NCBI GenBank assembly: GCA_030323885.1
Contig: CM059197.1
Span: 36,201,484 to 36,265,483, forward strand
Direction of reading: 5' to 3'
From: Branchipolynoe longqiensis
Lineage: Eukaryota > Annelida > Polychaeta > Phyllodocida > Polynoidae
DNA length: 64,000 nt
Shown here piece by piece: positions 61,571 through 64,000 of this stretch (position 1 is its first letter; every line of letters begins with the position of its first letter). The notes beneath the pieces were generated by a model. It saw nothing but the letters and a program-made list of their open reading frames with translations, did not search any database and was not told the DNA's origin. The position numbers were made by a program, and so were the translations under genes.

Positions 61571-62096
61571 ACTTCGCATTGCAATGGATGGGTGCGCATT
61601 GCAATGGAAGTGTGCGCATTGCAATGGATGGGTGCACATTGCAATGGATTCATGAGCATTGCACTGGATGGGTGTGCATTGCACTGGATGGGTGTGCGTT
61701 GCAATGGAAGGGTGCGCATTGCAATGGATGGGTGCGCATTGCAATGGATGAGTGCACATTGCAATATATGGGTGCACATTGCAATGGATGGGTGCACATT
61801 GCAATGGATGGATGCGCATTACAATGGATGGGTGCACATTGCAATGGATGGATGCAGATTGCAATGGATCGGTGCACATTGCAATGGATGAATGCACATT
61901 GCAATGGGTGGGTGCACATTGCAATGGATGGGTGCGCATTGCAATGGATGGGTGCGCATTGCAATGGATGGGTGCACATTGCAATGGATGGGTGTGCATT
62001 GCAATGGATGAGTGCACATTGCAATGGATGGGTGCACATTGCAATGGATGAGTGCACATTGCAATGGATGGATGCGCATTGCAATGGATGAGTGTG
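61571..62096. repeat. 20-bp minisatellite, about 26 uniform units
   Basis: Unit ACATTGCAATGGATGGGTGC, with ATTACAATGG, GGATGAGTGC and GGATCGGTGC variants. The length is 20, so three units make 60 bp, and every frame on both strands reads a 20-residue repeat without stops. The product resembles nothing known and the array is best read as a satellite. Confidence 0.95.
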
Positions 62097-62344
62097 CGTT
62101 GTATTTTTGTGAAATATACCTTTTCTCCAGTGAGCCATTACCTGCAACATTATTTCTTGCCACTGCCACCAGAGGGCGGGATGGCGGTGGGACATATTAT
62201 CTGTAGAACCTTTTCCATTAGACATGTTGCACAATCAGCTGCTAGCTACAACAATGGTTCTTTCTCTACTGTCAGAACATCGGTTGGTGGTGGAAATCAT
62301 GTATTGCTCTGACTGAAGGCCAGTTGTCATCACAATTCACGAAA
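62097..62344. other. Intervening sequence, no gene seen
   Basis: Unique-looking sequence with no splice-flanked frame. Confidence 0.35.
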
Positions 62345-62555
62345 GAGATGAATGCGAGAGTTCTAATCCCAGCCGTGTAAAACCAATGACTGGTAAAATT
62401 GATACATGTCGTTACCTAGCCTAGTGTTCGGCATTAATAAGGTAGGACAAGACTGGTTAGCACAGTGTCAGGATAATGTGAGTGAGTGGGATAATGAGTT
62501 CAGGTGCCGACAGTCTGGTCTCCCAGTAGGGCAGCACTATAAACTCAAATATGAT
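62345..62555 (+). mobile_element. SINE-I, 5' and 3' truncated
   Basis: AGAGTTCTAATCCCAGCCGT, then AAAACCAATGACTGGTAAAA, TTAATAAGGTAGGACAAGAC, GTCAGGATAATGTGAGTGAG and GGGCAGCACTATAAACTC. Confidence 0.8.
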
Positions 62556-62579
62556 TGTCCTATTGCACACTTCACTATA

Positions 62580-62835
62580 TTAAATGCCTGCCATACACTA
62601 TGCGATACGATATAACCGTCATGAACTTTACGATATGATATATACCCGACATACACATTACAATTTGATATGCTCAACGAACACTATGAAATATAATAAT
62701 CTGGTTATACAATTTACGATATGATATGCTGGATGTACATTTTATGACATACTATGTCAGATGTAGATTTTTCAATACGATATGCCCGATATACATTTCA
62801 CGATAGGATATGGCCGCTTTACACTTTACAGGTTG
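62580..62835. repeat. Degenerate ~42-bp tandem repeat
   Basis: Repeated pairs of a TTTACGATATGATAT-like block and a CCGACATACACAT-like block, at about 62600, 62640, 62700, 62760 and 62800. Strongly diverged. Confidence 0.65.
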
Positions 62836-63054
62836 CGTTAAATACCCCCCGGACTGACCTCAGTCAGTGGATATGCCTGCAGCTTTTACACACACCCCTC
62901 CGTGTCCCATAACCCAGCGACTCACACATTCCCAAACATACCGCAGATCTCTCAGCGTCGTCGCCGCCACAGGCAGCGCCGCATAGATCCTTCAGTCATT
63001 GCGGGCAATGCTCCTCCCCCTCCACCAGGGAGCCCCGTGCACGGCATCCACCAC
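62836..63054. other. Short CpG-containing unique stretch
   Basis: Moderately GC-rich (CGTCGTCGCCGCCACAGGCA near 62956). It forms the start of a frame that then runs through the pyrimidine tract. Confidence 0.35.
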
Positions 63055-63715
63055 TCCCGCCCCCCACCCTCCTCTCTCTTCCTCCCCCTCCTCCCCTTCT
63101 TCCTCCTCTCCCCTCCCCATCCCCCCTCCCCGTCCACCTTCTCCCTTCTTCCTCCTCCCTCCTCCCTCCCTCCTCCCTTCCTCCTCCCTCCCTACTCCCT
63201 CCTTCCTCCCTCCTCCCTCATCCCTCCTCCCTCCTCCCTCCTCCCTCAGCCCATCTCTCCTCCCTCCATGCTTTCTCCTTCCTCCTCCCTCTTCCCTTCC
63301 CGTCCACATTCTTCCTTCTTCCTTCTTCCTTCTTCCTCCTCCCTCCTCCTCCCTCCTCCCTCCTCCCTCCTCCCTCCTCGTCCCTCCTCCTCCCTCCTCC
63401 CTCCCTCCTCCCTCCATCTTGATCCTTCCTCCTCCCTCCTCCCTTCCCGACCACCTCCTCCCTCCTGCCCCCTCCTTCCTCCTTCCTTCTTCCTCCTCCC
63501 TCCTCCCTCCTCCCTCATCCTTCCTCCTTCATCCACCTCCCCCATCTACCTCCTCCAGCTCCATCTTCCATCTACCACCTCCTCCCTCCTCCCTCCACCT
63601 CTCCTCCCTCCCCCTCCCTCCTCCCTCCACCTCCCTCCTCCATCTACCACCTCCTCCCTCCTCCCTCTACCTCCCTGCTCCCTCCACCAGCTCCTCCTTG
63701 CTCCTCCCTCCGCTG
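63055..63715. repeat. Pyrimidine tract, CTCCTCCCTCC type
   Basis: About 650 bp of C/T. Large Ser/Pro/Leu frames on plus and Gly/Arg/Glu frames on minus are artefacts. Confidence 0.95.
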
Positions 63716-63955
63716 GTTGTAGGGGAACCAGCGTTCATTAATTGCTGAGTCATCGTGCCGTGCCATCCCCATACCGCATTGCCTGCACTCGAAGCGCTAT
63801 TCCATCATGTCCACACCGCTTAACACCCGAACTCTCACGAGGTCTTCTGAGCATTCCCGAGCTCTCCCAAGCACTCATAAGCACTCCCTAGAACGCCCGA
63901 GCTCTCTTGAGCTCCTCCGTAGTTTCCCAACTGCAGAGGCTTATGTGTTTGCTTT
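63716..63955. other. Sequence with short GAGCTCT/CACTC repeats
   Basis: GAGCATTCCCGAGCTCTCCC and similar steps at 63840-63925 form a weak tandem pattern. Confidence 0.4.
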
Positions 63956-63961
63956 GTAAAC

Positions 63962-64000
63962 TACAGGCTGGGCCAAAAGTGTTCAGACATAGAGGAAATA
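63962..64000 (+). mobile_element. Possible Tc1/mariner-type left end, cut by the window edge
   Basis: CAGGCTGGGCCAAAAGTGTTC, then AGACA, after TA resembles Tc1 termini, which often read ...AAAAGTATTCAGAC. Only 39 bp are present. Confidence 0.4.

Noticed and set aside
61571..62096. CRISPR-like array
   Set aside because: Units are contiguous with no unique spacers, and the context is animal DNA.
61294..62234. Long Cys/His/Met repeat frames on both strands
   Set aside because: A 20-bp unit keeps all frames open. There is no start context, no splice sites and no codon bias between frames.

Overview
This window reads as nuclear DNA of a lophotrochozoan animal, most likely a mollusc. It has no operons, ribosome binding sites or bacterial-style gene packing. 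Instead it holds tRNA-headed SINEs, miniature inverted-repeat elements, non-LTR retrotransposon remnants and long tandem repeats. The mollusc call rests mainly on a SINE at 5637, 16165, 22783 and 34553 whose 3' region (reading like GTTTAATGACRCCTCTAG, and ATCGGCTATTGG, on the opposite strand) I recognise as widespread in bivalve and gastropod genomes. That identification is from memory and was not searched. Most long open frames here are translations of simple or tandem repeats and are not genes.

Only one stretch looks like a host gene: 49544-49835 (+). It encodes a possible signal peptide followed by a cysteine-rich module and ends at a strong splice donor. An acceptor-like AG falls exactly at the predicted signal cleavage point, so it is either a first coding exon or an internal phase 1-1 exon. 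A second, weak candidate is the frame at 28787-28978. A broken reverse-transcriptase C-terminus lies at 1564-1986, with related 3' ends at 29985 and 38528.

Layout. 0-12 kb: SINEs, a LINE remnant, a TTGGG-type tandem array and several foldback elements. 12-14 kb: G-rich DNA with a 23-bp minisatellite. 14-18 kb: foldback elements and SINEs. 18-20.5 kb: a pyrimidine tract, then a 9-bp tandem array. 21-35 kb: SINE-rich, with a C-rich array near 30.2 kb. 35-41 kb: a large foldback element holding a minisatellite, pogo-like miniature elements and a long CTCTTCC tract. 41-49 kb: SINEs, an 82-bp tandem array, a SINE dimer and foldback elements. 49.5 kb: the candidate exon. 50-59 kb: foldback elements, SINEs and a non-LTR insertion with a perfect 12-bp target duplication. 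59-62 kb: G-rich tandem arrays and a 20-bp minisatellite. 62-64 kb: a degenerate tandem repeat, a pyrimidine tract and a possible Tc1-type end.

Family names used here. SINE-I: tRNA-like head, with a long tail (L) or a short tail (S). SINE-II: a different tRNA-like head with extra sequence 5' of it. SINE-III: the mollusc-wide element. TTAA foldback: elements with GGCCCTGTCACAC-like ends. MITE-G: about 360 bp, ends like TTAAAGTTGCATAGTCCGATG. MITE-T: ends like GTCCCAATAGA. Families D and F: unclassified interspersed repeats. All boundaries were read by eye and may be off by tens of bases, except where a target duplication fixes them.
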